Below are positions 36,718 through 44,986 of a stretch of DNA of 64,000 nt, piece by piece. Position 1 is the stretch's first letter. The number at the start of each line of letters is the position of its first letter. The notes beneath the pieces were generated by a model. The model was given only the letters and a program-made list of their open reading frames with translations, did not search any database and was not told the origin of the DNA. Position numbers and translations under genes: made by a program. The DNA comes from Marinobacter sp. EhC06 (GTDB taxonomy: Bacteria > Pseudomonadota > Gammaproteobacteria > Pseudomonadales > Oleiphilaceae), in the NCBI RefSeq assembly GCF_001650915.1, contig NZ_LXYO01000023.1, positions 310,001-374,000 on the forward strand, given 5' to 3'.

Positions 36718-38893
36718 AGATGCTCCTCGGTGTATTCGTGTTTTTCCCACGGCGCCAGCCATGGAGCTTCTCCAGCAGCTTCAGGATACCTTCGGGCGCA
36801 TGGGCCCGTTTCCATTCACCAGCAGCGTACTTGGCTGACTCGTTCCAGGTCGGGTAGGGGTGAATGGTGCCCAGGATCTTGTTCAGGCCAAGGCCATGCT
36901 TCATGGCCAGGGTGAACTCGGCCAGGATTTCCCCGGAGTGGCTGCCAACCACAACCGCGCCCAGGATCTTATCCTTGCCCGGCGGGGTCAGCACCTTGAT
37001 AAAGCCATGGTCCTCACTCTCGGCAATTGCCCGGTCCAGGTCATCCAGCCCATAGCGGGTGACCTCGTAGGCCACGCCCTGCGCCCTGGCTTCGGCTTCA
37101 CTTAGCCCCACCCGCGCCACTTCCGGCGAGGTAAAGGTCACCCAGGGCATCACCCGGTAGTCCACCTTGAATCGCTTGAACTGCCCGAACAGACCGTTCA
37201 CCGCCGCGTACCAGGCCTGGTGCGCCGCCGCGTGGGTGAACTGGTAGGGGCCTGCCACATCGCCGCAGGCAAAAACGTTCGGATAACGCAGGCTCATGTC
37301 CTCTTCCACCGGCACGGTTCCGTTCGGCAGGGTGTCGACGCCAATCCGCTCCAGGTTCAGGCCAGCGGTGTTGGCTGCGCGGCCAACGGCTACGAGCACC
37401 TGGTCGAAAGGAATTCGCACCCGCTCACCTTCGTGCTCGCAGTAGGCGACTTTCTCTCCTTCCTCCATACGGAACTCGGCGGCGGAATGTTTCAACCGGA
37501 CATCCACACCGTCCGCCTGGACCTGCTTCAGCACCAGTTCGGAGACATCCACATCTTCCTTGGCCAGCAAACGCTCGCCCATCTCAACCTGGGTCACCTT
37601 GCTACCCAACCGAGCGAATGCGTGGGCCAGCTCCGAACCGATCGGGCCACCGCCCAGCACCAGCAGACGTTCCGGCTGGTCCTGCAGCTCCCACAGGTTG
37701 TCGGAAGTCAGCGGCTGGATGTCTTTCAGGCCGGGAATCGGGGGTACCGCAGGCTTGCCACCAGTGGCAACGACTATGCTGCGGGCGGTCAGGCGTTCGG
37801 TGCGGCCATCATTGTGCCGGACCTCAAGCTCCCAGGGCGAAACGAAGCTGGCTTCGCCGGCAATGCAGTCCACACCCAGCTTGCGGTAGCGCTCCGGGGA
37901 ATCGTGGGGTTCCACTTTCGCGATGACATCCTTGACCCGGTTCATGATGGTCTTGAACGAGCCTTTAACGGGCACCGATTCCAGTCCGTAACGGTTGGCA
38001 TGGCGCAGGGTATCCGCCGCCTTGGCGCTGCGAATCAGGGCCTTGGAGGGCACGCAGCCGGTATTCAGGCAGTCGCCACCCATCTTGTGCTTTTCAATCA
38101 GAGCCACCTTGGCTTTCACGGCTGCGGCGATGTAGGCGGAGACCAGACCGGCAGAGCCACCGCCGATAACCAGCAGGTTGTAATCGAAATGCTCGGGCTT
38201 CTGCCAGCCAGCGTAAACCTTGCGGCGGCGAATAAAGCCCACCACGAACTTGGCAATCAACGGGAACAGCCCCAACAGGGCAAAGGACAGAAGCAGATCG
38301 GCCGAAACAATGTCACCGGTAGACTGGATCTGGCCCAGCTGGGTGCCGGCGTTCACGTAAACAAAGGTGCCGGGCAGCATGGCAATCCAGCTCACCAGGG
38401 CATAGATGCGCAACTTCATGGCCGTCAGGCCCATGGCCAGGTTGATCAGGAAGAAGGGGAACACCGGCACAAGCCGCAGGGTTGCAAGGTAGAAGGCGCC
38501 GTCTTTTTCAATGCCGCGATCCATCTTCGCCACGGTTTCGCAATACCGTTTTCGAAGCGTGTCTCGCATCAGGAACCGCGCCACCAGGAAGGCAAGCGAC
38601 GCACCGATAGTTGAGGCAACGGAGACGGCTGCCAGACCGTAGAGATTTCCGAAAAACGCACCACCGGCCAGCGTCATGATGGTAGCGCCTGGCAGAGAAA
38701 GCGCTGTTACCACGACATAAACAACAACGAAGCCCAGCACCGCAACCAACAGGTTCTGATCGATCCAGTTACCCAGGGACTGTTGGTTTTCCTTCAGGTT
38801 CTCGAGAGTCAGGAGCTCGCTACCGCCACTGGCAATAAACCCGACAACCACAGCCGCAATCAACGCGACCAGAATCCATTTCTTGAGTGTCAT
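36704..38893 (-). CDS. VTT (TVP38/TMEM64) domain fused to a mercuric-reductase-like flavoprotein
   Basis: 729 residues. Residues 1-225 form a VTT membrane domain (LSLPGATIMTLAGGAFFG near residue 66, LRLVPVFPFFLINLAMG near residue 139). From residue 238 a complete pyridine nucleotide-disulphide oxidoreductase follows: NLLVIGGGSAGLVSAY, the redox disulphide GGDCLNTGCVPSK (Cys275, Cys280), NAD-binding LVLGGGPIGSELA, FACGDVAGPYQFTH and the C-terminal HPYPTWNE. There is no N-terminal metal-binding domain or C-terminal Cys pair as in true MerA, so mercury reduction is not supported. It probably moves electrons at the membrane. The gene is divergent from the ECF sigma gene. Confidence 0.92.
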   Translation of the reverse strand: MTLKKWILVALIAAVVVGFIASGGSELLTLENLKENQQSLGNWIDQNLLVAVLGFVVVYVVVTALSLPGATIMTLAGGAFFGNLYGLAAVSVASTIGASLAFLVARFLMRDTLRKRYCETVAKMDRGIEKDGAFYLATLRLVPVFPFFLINLAMGLTAMKLRIYALVSWIAMLPGTFVYVNAGTQLGQIQSTGDIVSADLLLSFALLGLFPLIAKFVVGFIRRRKVYAGWQKPEHFDYNLLVIGGGSAGLVSAYIAAAVKAKVALIEKHKMGGDCLNTGCVPSKALIRSAKAADTLRHANRYGLESVPVKGSFKTIMNRVKDVIAKVEPHDSPERYRKLGVDCIAGEASFVSPWELEVRHNDGRTERLTARSIVVATGGKPAVPPIPGLKDIQPLTSDNLWELQDQPERLLVLGGGPIGSELAHAFARLGSKVTQVEMGERLLAKEDVDVSELVLKQVQADGVDVRLKHSAAEFRMEEGEKVAYCEHEGERVRIPFDQVLVAVGRAANTAGLNLERIGVDTLPNGTVPVEEDMSLRYPNVFACGDVAGPYQFTHAAAHQAWYAAVNGLFGQFKRFKVDYRVMPWVTFTSPEVARVGLSEAEARAQGVAYEVTRYGLDDLDRAIAESEDHGFIKVLTPPGKDKILGAVVVGSHSGEILAEFTLAMKHGLGLNKILGTIHPYPTWNESAKYAAGEWKRAHAPEGILKLLEKLHGWRRGKNTNTPRSIYAPD

Positions 38894-38929
38894 GAATTAA
38901 TCCTTTCTACCTTGAACGTGATAACGAAG

Positions 38930-38956
38930 AGACACCACAACCCCGAAATTGTTACA
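38930..38956 (-). promoter_or_regulatory. Candidate ECF-type promoter upstream of the VTT-flavoprotein gene
   Basis: Reading the minus strand, TGTAACA (38950-38956) and GTCT (38930-38933) are spaced by 16 bases, an arrangement like several ECF sigma promoters, and lie 37 bases before the start codon. The divergent gene encodes an ECF sigma factor. The motif is short and its assignment is tentative. Confidence 0.3.
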
Positions 38957-39147
38957 TCAAACCGTGGGCTCAGTGTTCGTTACCGGCTTACCGTTGTTGT
39001 ACGTCGTTCGGCAACGCATTGTGTCAACGATTGCTCATGAATATCTAACAATTTGATTACACCGCCTACCGAATACGCCGGGAACTTATCGACCGATTTC
39101 CAAACTTACTGCTATTCTTGAACAATTGCTCATAAAAGGGAACGGTC

Positions 39148-39765
39148 ATGACTGACTCAAGTCGGGAAAAGGAGATAAAACTGATTCAGGGCTTGAAAAC
39201 TGGTGATAATGACTCTTTTCAGGAAGCAGTGCGTGCCTACACCCCCGGGATGTTAGCAGTCGCCCGGTTCTATCTGGACCATTCCAGTGCAGAAGAAGTC
39301 GTTCAGGATTGCTGGGTTAAAGTTATTGATGCTATCCATGGCTTTGAAGGTCGTTCAGGTTTAAAAACCTGGTTGCACCGCGTTGTTGCCAACCGTTGCA
39401 AGAATCAGCTTCGTTCGACTAACAGGGAAATCCCGACGGACTTCTCGGAGAGCCTGGAGCCAGAGCTGGCCCATCGCTTTAACGCCAAAGGACGCTGGGA
39501 GCTGCCGCCCAAACTGCAATTTCATGAATCCGCCGATACCCTGATTGAAAACGGCGCCCTCAACGATTGCCTCGACAAACACCTCTCCTCCCTTCCGGAA
39601 ACCCAGCGCTCGGCGCTGATGCTCTACGAAGCCCACCAGCACAAATCTGAGGATGTCTGTAACATTCTTGATGTCAGCGCCTCTAATCTACGGGTGCTGT
39701 TGCACCGGGCCAGACAGAAAATCTTTCTGATGGTTGAGAACTTCCAGGAGACCGGCGAATGCTGA
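39148..39765 (+). CDS. ECF-type RNA polymerase sigma factor
   Basis: 205 residues from ATG 39148 after AGGGA. Region 2 is clear (LAVARFYLDHSSAEEVVQDCWVKV) and region 4 ends in DVSASNLRVLLHRARQKIF, with a longer linker between them. ECF factors answer envelope or redox signals and are held inactive by anti-sigma factors. The stop overlaps the anti-sigma gene by 7 bases. Its targets are unknown, but the divergent VTT-flavoprotein operon and the nearby cytochrome operon are candidates. Confidence 0.92.
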   Translation: MTDSSREKEIKLIQGLKTGDNDSFQEAVRAYTPGMLAVARFYLDHSSAEEVVQDCWVKVIDAIHGFEGRSGLKTWLHRVVANRCKNQLRSTNREIPTDFSESLEPELAHRFNAKGRWELPPKLQFHESADTLIENGALNDCLDKHLSSLPETQRSALMLYEAHQHKSEDVCNILDVSASNLRVLLHRARQKIFLMVENFQETGEC

Positions 39766-40025
39766 TGTGCAGGGATCTCGCAGTTATTGCCAGCGATTAC
39801 ATTGATGGCGAACTCCCGGTTCTCGAGAACATGTCTGTGAAAATGCATCTGATGATGTGCAAGGACTGCCGGACCTTTATTGGCAATCTGCGGGCAAGCA
39901 CCGACATGTTAAACGCACATTCCTCTGGCCAGGCGGATGAGGAGCTTATCCGCAAGATTGACGAACGAGTAGCCCTGGCGCTGAAAGAAGGGTCTCAAGA
40001 CCCCACAAACCAGGACCCGGACTAA
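39759..40025 (+). CDS. Small zinc-finger anti-sigma factor
   Basis: 88 residues overlapping the sigma gene by 7 bases. The motif MHLMMCKDCRTFIGNLRAS near residue 28 is the HxxxCxxC zinc finger of ZAS anti-sigma factors; the conserved N-terminal helix with CRDLAVIASDYIDGELP precedes it. There is no membrane helix, so it should act in the cytoplasm, where zinc or thiol oxidation could release the sigma factor. Confidence 0.88.
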   Translation: MLMCRDLAVIASDYIDGELPVLENMSVKMHLMMCKDCRTFIGNLRASTDMLNAHSSGQADEELIRKIDERVALALKEGSQDPTNQDPD

Positions 40026-40031
40026 TTGAGC

Positions 40032-40766
40032 TCAGTGTCCTGTGACTGAAAGCCGCCGATAGCAGTCCTGGCGTTTCCTCTGCTCCGCTTCCAGTTCAAC
40101 CGCCCAGCTTTCCACATCAACAGGTACAGCTCCAATGATCTCCAGCGAACGATCTTCAAGCACCGCCTTCAGACCTTGCGCCCGCCGCTGATTGATAACC
40201 TCGTCACGATGGTAAAGGAGCGTTTCGATCTGGGGCCGGAAGCAACGCACCATGGCTGTCAGCCAACGGTTAACAGGCCAACTTGGGTGAGCATGGTCAA
40301 TGGCAAACCGATCCAGCGCACCCGCGACCACCTCGGCAGGCAGCCAGCTCTCATCCGTTACCCAGCGGTTTACGGTAAAAAGATCCGTGGGATATCCCCA
40401 CGCATCCATGGATATGGCAATCAAGTGTGCCACCCGATCCTCTGCAACCGGGCCCATGAGTGGTTTTGCCTCTTCGGGTAAGGCCCCGTTGCGCAGAAAC
40501 AAATGGAAATGACCATGCTCGGCGTGGTCCTCCCGGTGAGCGTGGTAATAATACTGGGACGCCGTTTCCTGATCGTACACATCGTCCTTCGGGTAATGCT
40601 CCATCTCATAGAAAGGACCCTGCCCCTTGAGAACCTCACCGACCACATTCAGCCCGCCTTTTTTCAGCACCCGGTAGCACTCCCTGATCTCGTGGATGGC
40701 CGCGAGACTGTCTGATAACTGCTTTTCCATGAGGCTTCCCGGCCTCGTAACATGAAGCTCTTGCAT
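40032..40766 (-). CDS. Conserved hypothetical protein, His-rich (possibly DUF6969)
   Basis: 244 residues from ATG 40766, nine bases after GGAG. A histidine-rich centre, SQYYYHAHREDHAEHGHFHLF near residue 70, split as SQYYYHAHRE and DHAEHGHFHLF, suggests metal binding; HYPKDDVYD precedes it and IAISMDAWGYPTDLFTVNRW follows. I recall a family like this as DUF6969 but am not certain. There is no signal peptide. It follows the cysteine-rich cytochrome gene by 68 bases on the same strand, so it may be needed for that protein, and it converges with the anti-sigma gene (6 bases). Confidence 0.75.
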   Translation of the reverse strand: MQELHVTRPGSLMEKQLSDSLAAIHEIRECYRVLKKGGLNVVGEVLKGQGPFYEMEHYPKDDVYDQETASQYYYHAHREDHAEHGHFHLFLRNGALPEEAKPLMGPVAEDRVAHLIAISMDAWGYPTDLFTVNRWVTDESWLPAEVVAGALDRFAIDHAHPSWPVNRWLTAMVRCFRPQIETLLYHRDEVINQRRAQGLKAVLEDRSLEIIGAVPVDVESWAVELEAEQRKRQDCYRRLSVTGH

Positions 40767-40834
40767 AGTTTTTTGCTCCTTACCGCGCGACTCCGGAAGA
40801 CCCCCGAAGCCGCGCGATCCAATCCTTCAACTGA

Positions 40835-41671
40835 TCACACAGCAACATCTGCCCTTCGCTTACCACTACTGGCCGAGCAGGGATTCTTCGCGGCACAGGG
40901 ATTTCTGGTAGCGCCCGGATTTTTCGTCGCGCAGGGGTTCTTACCAGCGCACGGGCCGCAAGCACCACATTTGCCCCCCTTCAAGGCACAGGGGTTGGCG
41001 GAAAGCTGCGTCTGGATATTGGCCATGTAGGTCGTTAACGCCGCAAGCTGCTCGCCGCCCCAGTCCAGAGGTTCGGCAGCCATGGGTCGCACCATGCAGA
41101 TCTGAACCATCTCATCCAGATGCACTGACTCCATGCCAAAGATGTTTCTGGCCATCGCCACCGAATGTGGGTAGGCGTTGGCAAACGTTGCGTTGTAACC
41201 CGCACCATCGTTATGGCAGGTCGCGCAAGACAACCCATTGCTACTGAGGGACGTGTCGTTAAACAGCTTCTTCCCGAGCGCCATGAGCTTGCAGGGATTG
41301 CCCTCGTAGGGCTGGTAAGCCGCTGGCCGGGTAACCTTTTTGGCGGCGCAGGGATTGGGCTTTGCCCCGCACTTGCCGGTGGCCGCGCACGGGTTACTAC
41401 CTTTGGTTGCGCACGGATTCTTCGACGCACAGGGGTTTTTCGTTGCACACGGGTTTTTTGCGGCGCAGGGATTGCACCCGGCTTTACAGCCAGCCTTGCA
41501 CTGTTGTCCTGCCTTACACTGATTCTTGCAAGGAGAACAGGGACCGCAGGCAGCCGAAGCCATACCCCCGGCTCCAAGCATGGCGGTCACCAGTGCGGCA
41601 GACCACCAGGTCGTGCGTCGATGTTCATACGATGTGCGAATCGCTTTTCTCAACGGATGTATCGTGGACAT
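40835..41671 (-). CDS. Cysteine-rich c-type cytochrome with NPC-A-x-K repeats
   Basis: 278 residues from ATG 41671. A signal peptide ends near MASA (residue 40). Residues 42-110 are a low-complexity block with 14 cysteines, mainly the unit NPCAxK repeated at about six-residue spacing. Residues 120-225 form a single-heme cytochrome c domain with the heme motif CATCH at 149-153 and possible axial Met180 or Met188. Residues 228-265 carry a second NPC block. In total 25 cysteines are in the mature protein; one repeat unit has Gly for Cys (NPGATR). The Cys blocks suggest metal or thiol binding in the periplasm. Its function is unknown. Confidence 0.85.
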   Translation of the reverse strand: MSTIHPLRKAIRTSYEHRRTTWWSAALVTAMLGAGGMASAACGPCSPCKNQCKAGQQCKAGCKAGCNPCAAKNPCATKNPCASKNPCATKGSNPCAATGKCGAKPNPCAAKKVTRPAAYQPYEGNPCKLMALGKKLFNDTSLSSNGLSCATCHNDGAGYNATFANAYPHSVAMARNIFGMESVHLDEMVQICMVRPMAAEPLDWGGEQLAALTTYMANIQTQLSANPCALKGGKCGACGPCAGKNPCATKNPGATRNPCAAKNPCSASSGKRRADVAV

Positions 41672-41844
41672 GGTCTCTCTCCCTGTTCACAGAGTTTTTG
41701 AGGCGGGCTTTGGAAGCCCGTGATCGCTGCGATGAGCGGTCAGATAGGAGACACATGAGTTTCTGAACTATTACACCTATTCAGGAAATAAACAGAGTTT
41801 TTCTGGCAAACCTGAATCGGGTGGGCCACGTTTCTTTCAGGCAT

Positions 41845-41871
41845 AAAAAAGGGTGGAGCCCAGCTCCACCC
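41845..41871 (-). terminator. Intrinsic terminator without an upstream protein gene
   Basis: A 9-bp stem with a short loop and a six-T tail on the minus strand, as described for the candidate small RNA. On the plus strand the stem is not followed by T, so it does not serve the plus-strand ARH-like gene. Confidence 0.75.
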
Positions 41872-41980
41872 AAGGGGTTTACAACCCGACCAACAATGCA
41901 GAGGCGAACAACACGAAACACGATGGACGAAATAAAGACCTCACTCACACTGACACGGGAACCAAAGCGTTGTTACAACG
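41845..41980 (-). ncRNA. Candidate small RNA between the cytochrome and ARH-like genes
   Basis: A minus-strand intrinsic terminator (stem GGGTGGAGC/GCTCCACCC at 41851-41871, followed by six T at 41845-41850) is not downstream of any minus-strand gene. A possible promoter on that strand lies at 41986-42015 (TTGAAG, 18 bases, TATATG). Together they would give an RNA of about 135 nt starting near 41980. No convincing reading frame lies inside. The rest of the 377-base gap 41672-42048 holds nothing that I recognise. Confidence 0.35.
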
Positions 41981-41985
41981 TAATT

Positions 41986-42015
41986 CATATAGCGGAAAGA
42001 AGATTTGTGCTTCAA
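41986..42015 (-). promoter_or_regulatory. Candidate promoter of the small RNA
   Basis: On the minus strand TTGAAG (42010-42015) and TATATG (41986-41991) are separated by 18 bases. Each hexamer has two mismatches to consensus. Its position upstream of the orphan terminator is the main support. Confidence 0.3.
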
Positions 42016-42048
42016 CAATACATTCAAATCCGACATTGAGGATCCCCG

Positions 42049-43221
42049 ATGGCCCGCAAAATCCCGCACGAAAGAAAAGCTGCCATAACTGCTGCCCTGG
42101 CAGGAGGCTGGGTCGCGGACGCGGCGAGCCTGGGTTTGCACTGGCTCTACAACAGCGAGCGCATCGCAGAGGTTGGCGGCCAGACACCGGAATTTCTGCC
42201 GCCAAGGGCGGACTATTATACGAAGGGGTTTGGCTACTTTGCCCATGAAGGTAAGCAAGTTGGCGATGTGAGTCACTATGGCGCCGCAACGGGCGTTCTG
42301 ACGGACAGTTTATTAGCTAACAACGCCGCACTGGATGTTCGGGATTATCAACGCAGGTTTCGTGCCTTTTTTGGCCCGGGCGGGCAGTGGCGGGGATTTA
42401 TCGACAATCCCACGCGCATTACCCTCGAGAACTTCAACGCCAATGAGCGCGAAGCGGTCAAGCAGGCGCAGGACACCATGCCCGCCGGACTGACCGAAAA
42501 ACAAAAGCGGGTGCTGGTGCAAAAAGTGATGCCCTATACCCGCCGGCTGAGTGGCGACCAACTCGCTCAACCGGTTCGCGAGGCCATCAACCTGACCTAC
42601 AAAGAAGCGAAAGTGCAGGAGGCCGGTGTCAATCTGGCAGAAACCATCGACCGCTATCTGGTGCGGGAAAGTGGGGCAGACGATATGCAACTGCCAGCGG
42701 TTTCGAAACTGCCACCACTGGTTGCCTGCTTCTGTGGGAGTAGCGATCTTCTGGAAGTCACGGAAGCGGCCGTCCGGGTCACGAATAACAACGACGATGC
42801 CGTAGCCTGGGCGAAATGCGCAGCGTTGCTTCTGGATCGGCTCTTCCAGGGAGAAGGCCTTTCTGGAGCCATGGATGCTGCCATCACCGAGGCGCCGGAT
42901 CAGAAATCCCTGAACCATGCCCGCGCGGGCTCAGAACTGAACGGCGTTGGTGCCGGCGACACCTTTGGCCGAACCTGCTACCTGCATGAGGCCATGCCGG
43001 TGATTTTTCACATTCTCAACCATGCCGGGAGCTACACGGAGGCCATTCGAGCCAATATTCATTGTGGCGGCGATTCCTGCGGTCGCGCCTGGATCATTGG
43101 CCCTGCCATGGCGGCTATTCATGGCGTTGGCGGTGAAACAGGCATTCCCCTGAGCTGGCTCGCGAAGGTTACCAATGCTGCGTCCCTATATCAGGATATC
43201 GAATCGTTGCTAGTCAGCTAG
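42049..43221 (+). CDS. ADP-ribosylglycohydrolase family protein, J1-crystallin-like
   Basis: 390 residues from ATG 42049 after GAGGA. The ARH fold is indicated by AALAGGWVADAASLGLHWLY at the start and NIHCGGDSCGRAWIIGPAMAA near residue 345. Classical ADP-ribosylglycohydrolases have GGDTDT at the second metal site; here it is GGDSCG, as in the J1-crystallin/SelJ branch, so hydrolase activity on ADP-ribose is uncertain. No transferase (DraT) or toxin gene is adjacent. It is monocistronic in appearance. Confidence 0.82.
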   Translation: MARKIPHERKAAITAALAGGWVADAASLGLHWLYNSERIAEVGGQTPEFLPPRADYYTKGFGYFAHEGKQVGDVSHYGAATGVLTDSLLANNAALDVRDYQRRFRAFFGPGGQWRGFIDNPTRITLENFNANEREAVKQAQDTMPAGLTEKQKRVLVQKVMPYTRRLSGDQLAQPVREAINLTYKEAKVQEAGVNLAETIDRYLVRESGADDMQLPAVSKLPPLVACFCGSSDLLEVTEAAVRVTNNNDDAVAWAKCAALLLDRLFQGEGLSGAMDAAITEAPDQKSLNHARAGSELNGVGAGDTFGRTCYLHEAMPVIFHILNHAGSYTEAIRANIHCGGDSCGRAWIIGPAMAAIHGVGGETGIPLSWLAKVTNAASLYQDIESLLVS

Positions 43222-43237
43222 GCATTCACTGTAAAAC

Positions 43238-43930
43238 TCAAACCCGCCCATCCAGATGCAGCCAACGGGACAGCCGGGAATGCGGGCGCCGCCGCAGGTA
43301 CAGGGGCAGTGTGCTCATCACCAACAGCACTGTAGCGGCAGCCAAGACGGTCAGGGTGGGATTGAGCTCGAAGGTATGGCCCAGGCCAGCAAACACAAAG
43401 GTCATGGGCAACATGCCAAGGGCTGTGGCAAGGGAGTAACGCCACAGGTGTATGGCCGTCACACCGGCGGCATAGCTGATCAGGGCGAAAGAGAACAGGG
43501 GAATGAGCCGGGTCAGGAATACCGCGATGAAAAGGAACCGCTGCGAACCGCGGGCCGAGAATACCGGGTTATGTTCGAGCTTCTGCTGGACTGCTTCACG
43601 CCCGAGCACCCGCGCCAGGTAGAACGCAATCAGCGAACCGGCCAGGGCACCCATCACCGCAATCGCGGTTCCGCTGAACATGCCGTACACCAGGCCGGAG
43701 GCTGCACTGATCGGCAAGGTAGGGATCGGTCCGACCACAACAGCCAGAATCATCAGGAGCATAAGCAATACCGGCCCCAACGCGCCCTGGCTGGCAAACC
43801 AGTCGGACAACACCGACGGCGCAAAACTGGCCGGCATGCCCAGTTGTCGCAGCAGCAGCCAGATCGCTGCCATCAGCAGCGCCACAATGGCCAGGAAGGA
43901 AAGACGGAAAACCAACTGCGAACGGGTCAT
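43238..43930 (-). CDS. TVP38/TMEM64 (VTT) family membrane protein
   Basis: 230 residues, about five or six membrane helices. The VTT signature is seen as VGPIPTLPISAASGLVYGMFSG, split as VGPIPTLPISAASG and LVYGMFSG near residue 68, and as LTRLIPLFSFALISYAAGVT near residue 140. These DedA-superfamily-like proteins are linked to lipid or small-solute movement across the inner membrane. It is a second VTT protein besides the flavoprotein fusion. It converges with the ARH-like gene (16 bases). Confidence 0.87.
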   Translation of the reverse strand: MTRSQLVFRLSFLAIVALLMAAIWLLLRQLGMPASFAPSVLSDWFASQGALGPVLLMLLMILAVVVGPIPTLPISAASGLVYGMFSGTAIAVMGALAGSLIAFYLARVLGREAVQQKLEHNPVFSARGSQRFLFIAVFLTRLIPLFSFALISYAAGVTAIHLWRYSLATALGMLPMTFVFAGLGHTFELNPTLTVLAAATVLLVMSTLPLYLRRRPHSRLSRWLHLDGRV

Positions 43931-44006
43931 ATGGCCATTCTACCCGCTATCCCGGAAACAGGAAGCGATAGCCGTTGTCCGCAATCAGCTCAGGAACCCG
44001 TAAGGC

Positions 44007-44858
44007 TCAGCTGGCCAGTCGGTTAACCTGTTCCACAAACGCCGTTGGCAGGCTGTCGATCACCGGCCGGGCATCGCCGCACACATCCGGGTTCGGGGCA
44101 TCCGGCTCTTTTGCCAGCACTATTGGCGACTCTGACCAGTGCAGCAGCTCCAGTTTGCCGTTCTCCTGCTCCACCAGGGCCGTGCAGTGCTCCACCCAGT
44201 CGCCATCATTGCAGTACAGACCTTCTTCACTGCGCAAAAATCCGGCGGAATGGATGTGGCCGCAGATAAAGCCGTCGTAGTTGCCCTTTTCCGCGACAGT
44301 CAGGGCTGCCAGCTCGAACCGGCGTATGAAGGTGCGGGCCTTGCCGATTCGGCTCTTCACCCAGGCCGCCAGCGACCAGTAGGGCTTGCCCTTGAGCCGG
44401 CGCCAGGCGTTGAACCAGCGGTTCAGGCGCAGCAGCATGCCGTGGGCACGGTCGCCGACCAGAAGCATCAGCGGGCTGCAACGCACTACCTGATCAAACT
44501 GGTCACCGTGGCAGACCATGAACCGACGACCGTCAGCGGTGGTGTGCACGGCTTTGTATCGAAGCTCAATGCCGGCGATGGTCTGGCCGCAGAACCGGCG
44601 CAGGAAATCGTCGTGATTGCCGGGCACGTAAACCACTCGGGTTCCGCTGGCCGCCAGCTCAATGAGTTTGTGGATGACGGCCTGATGGGAATCGGGAAAG
44701 TGCACCCGTCGCTGCATCGCGATCAGGTCGATAATGTCGCCCACCAGGTAGAGGGTTTCACAGCGGACCTGGTTCAGGAAATCCAGCAGGTACTCGGCCT
44801 GGCAGTCTGCCGTGCCCAGGTGTACGTCGGAAATGAAAACGCTCCGGTAGCTCCGCAT
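44007..44858 (-). CDS. Metallophosphoesterase, UDP-2,3-diacylglucosamine diphosphatase-like
   Basis: 283 residues. All calcineurin-type motifs are intact: FISDVHLG at residue 8, GDIIDL near residue 40, VPGNHDDFLRRF near residue 78, CHGDQFD near residue 116 and ICGHIHSAG near residue 198. It resembles LpxH-type hydrolases and is often named so, but it is longer, and the true LpxH may be elsewhere; a general lipid or nucleotide pyrophosphatase role is possible. It lies 76 bases upstream of the VTT gene on the same strand. Confidence 0.85.
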   Translation of the reverse strand: MRSYRSVFISDVHLGTADCQAEYLLDFLNQVRCETLYLVGDIIDLIAMQRRVHFPDSHQAVIHKLIELAASGTRVVYVPGNHDDFLRRFCGQTIAGIELRYKAVHTTADGRRFMVCHGDQFDQVVRCSPLMLLVGDRAHGMLLRLNRWFNAWRRLKGKPYWSLAAWVKSRIGKARTFIRRFELAALTVAEKGNYDGFICGHIHSAGFLRSEEGLYCNDGDWVEHCTALVEQENGKLELLHWSESPIVLAKEPDAPNPDVCGDARPVIDSLPTAFVEQVNRLAS

Positions 44859-44986
44859 CTTGTCTCCCGTCTTTCAACCAGTCCGGATGGTGCCACTTTG
44901 GCAAGTTCGGGTGACGGGGAAATGACAACGGGGAGACACTTCTGTGACGCTCAGAAAGGAGTCACAGGGGAGGAAGTAGCGGTTTC

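Noticed and set aside
36704..38893. Mercuric reductase (merA)
   Set aside because: No metal-binding N-terminal domain, no C-terminal Cys pair, and no other mer genes.
40942..41547. The tandem NPC repeats as a CRISPR-like array
   Set aside because: The repeats are coding units of 6 residues in one frame with no constant spacer-repeat alternation; there are no cas genes.
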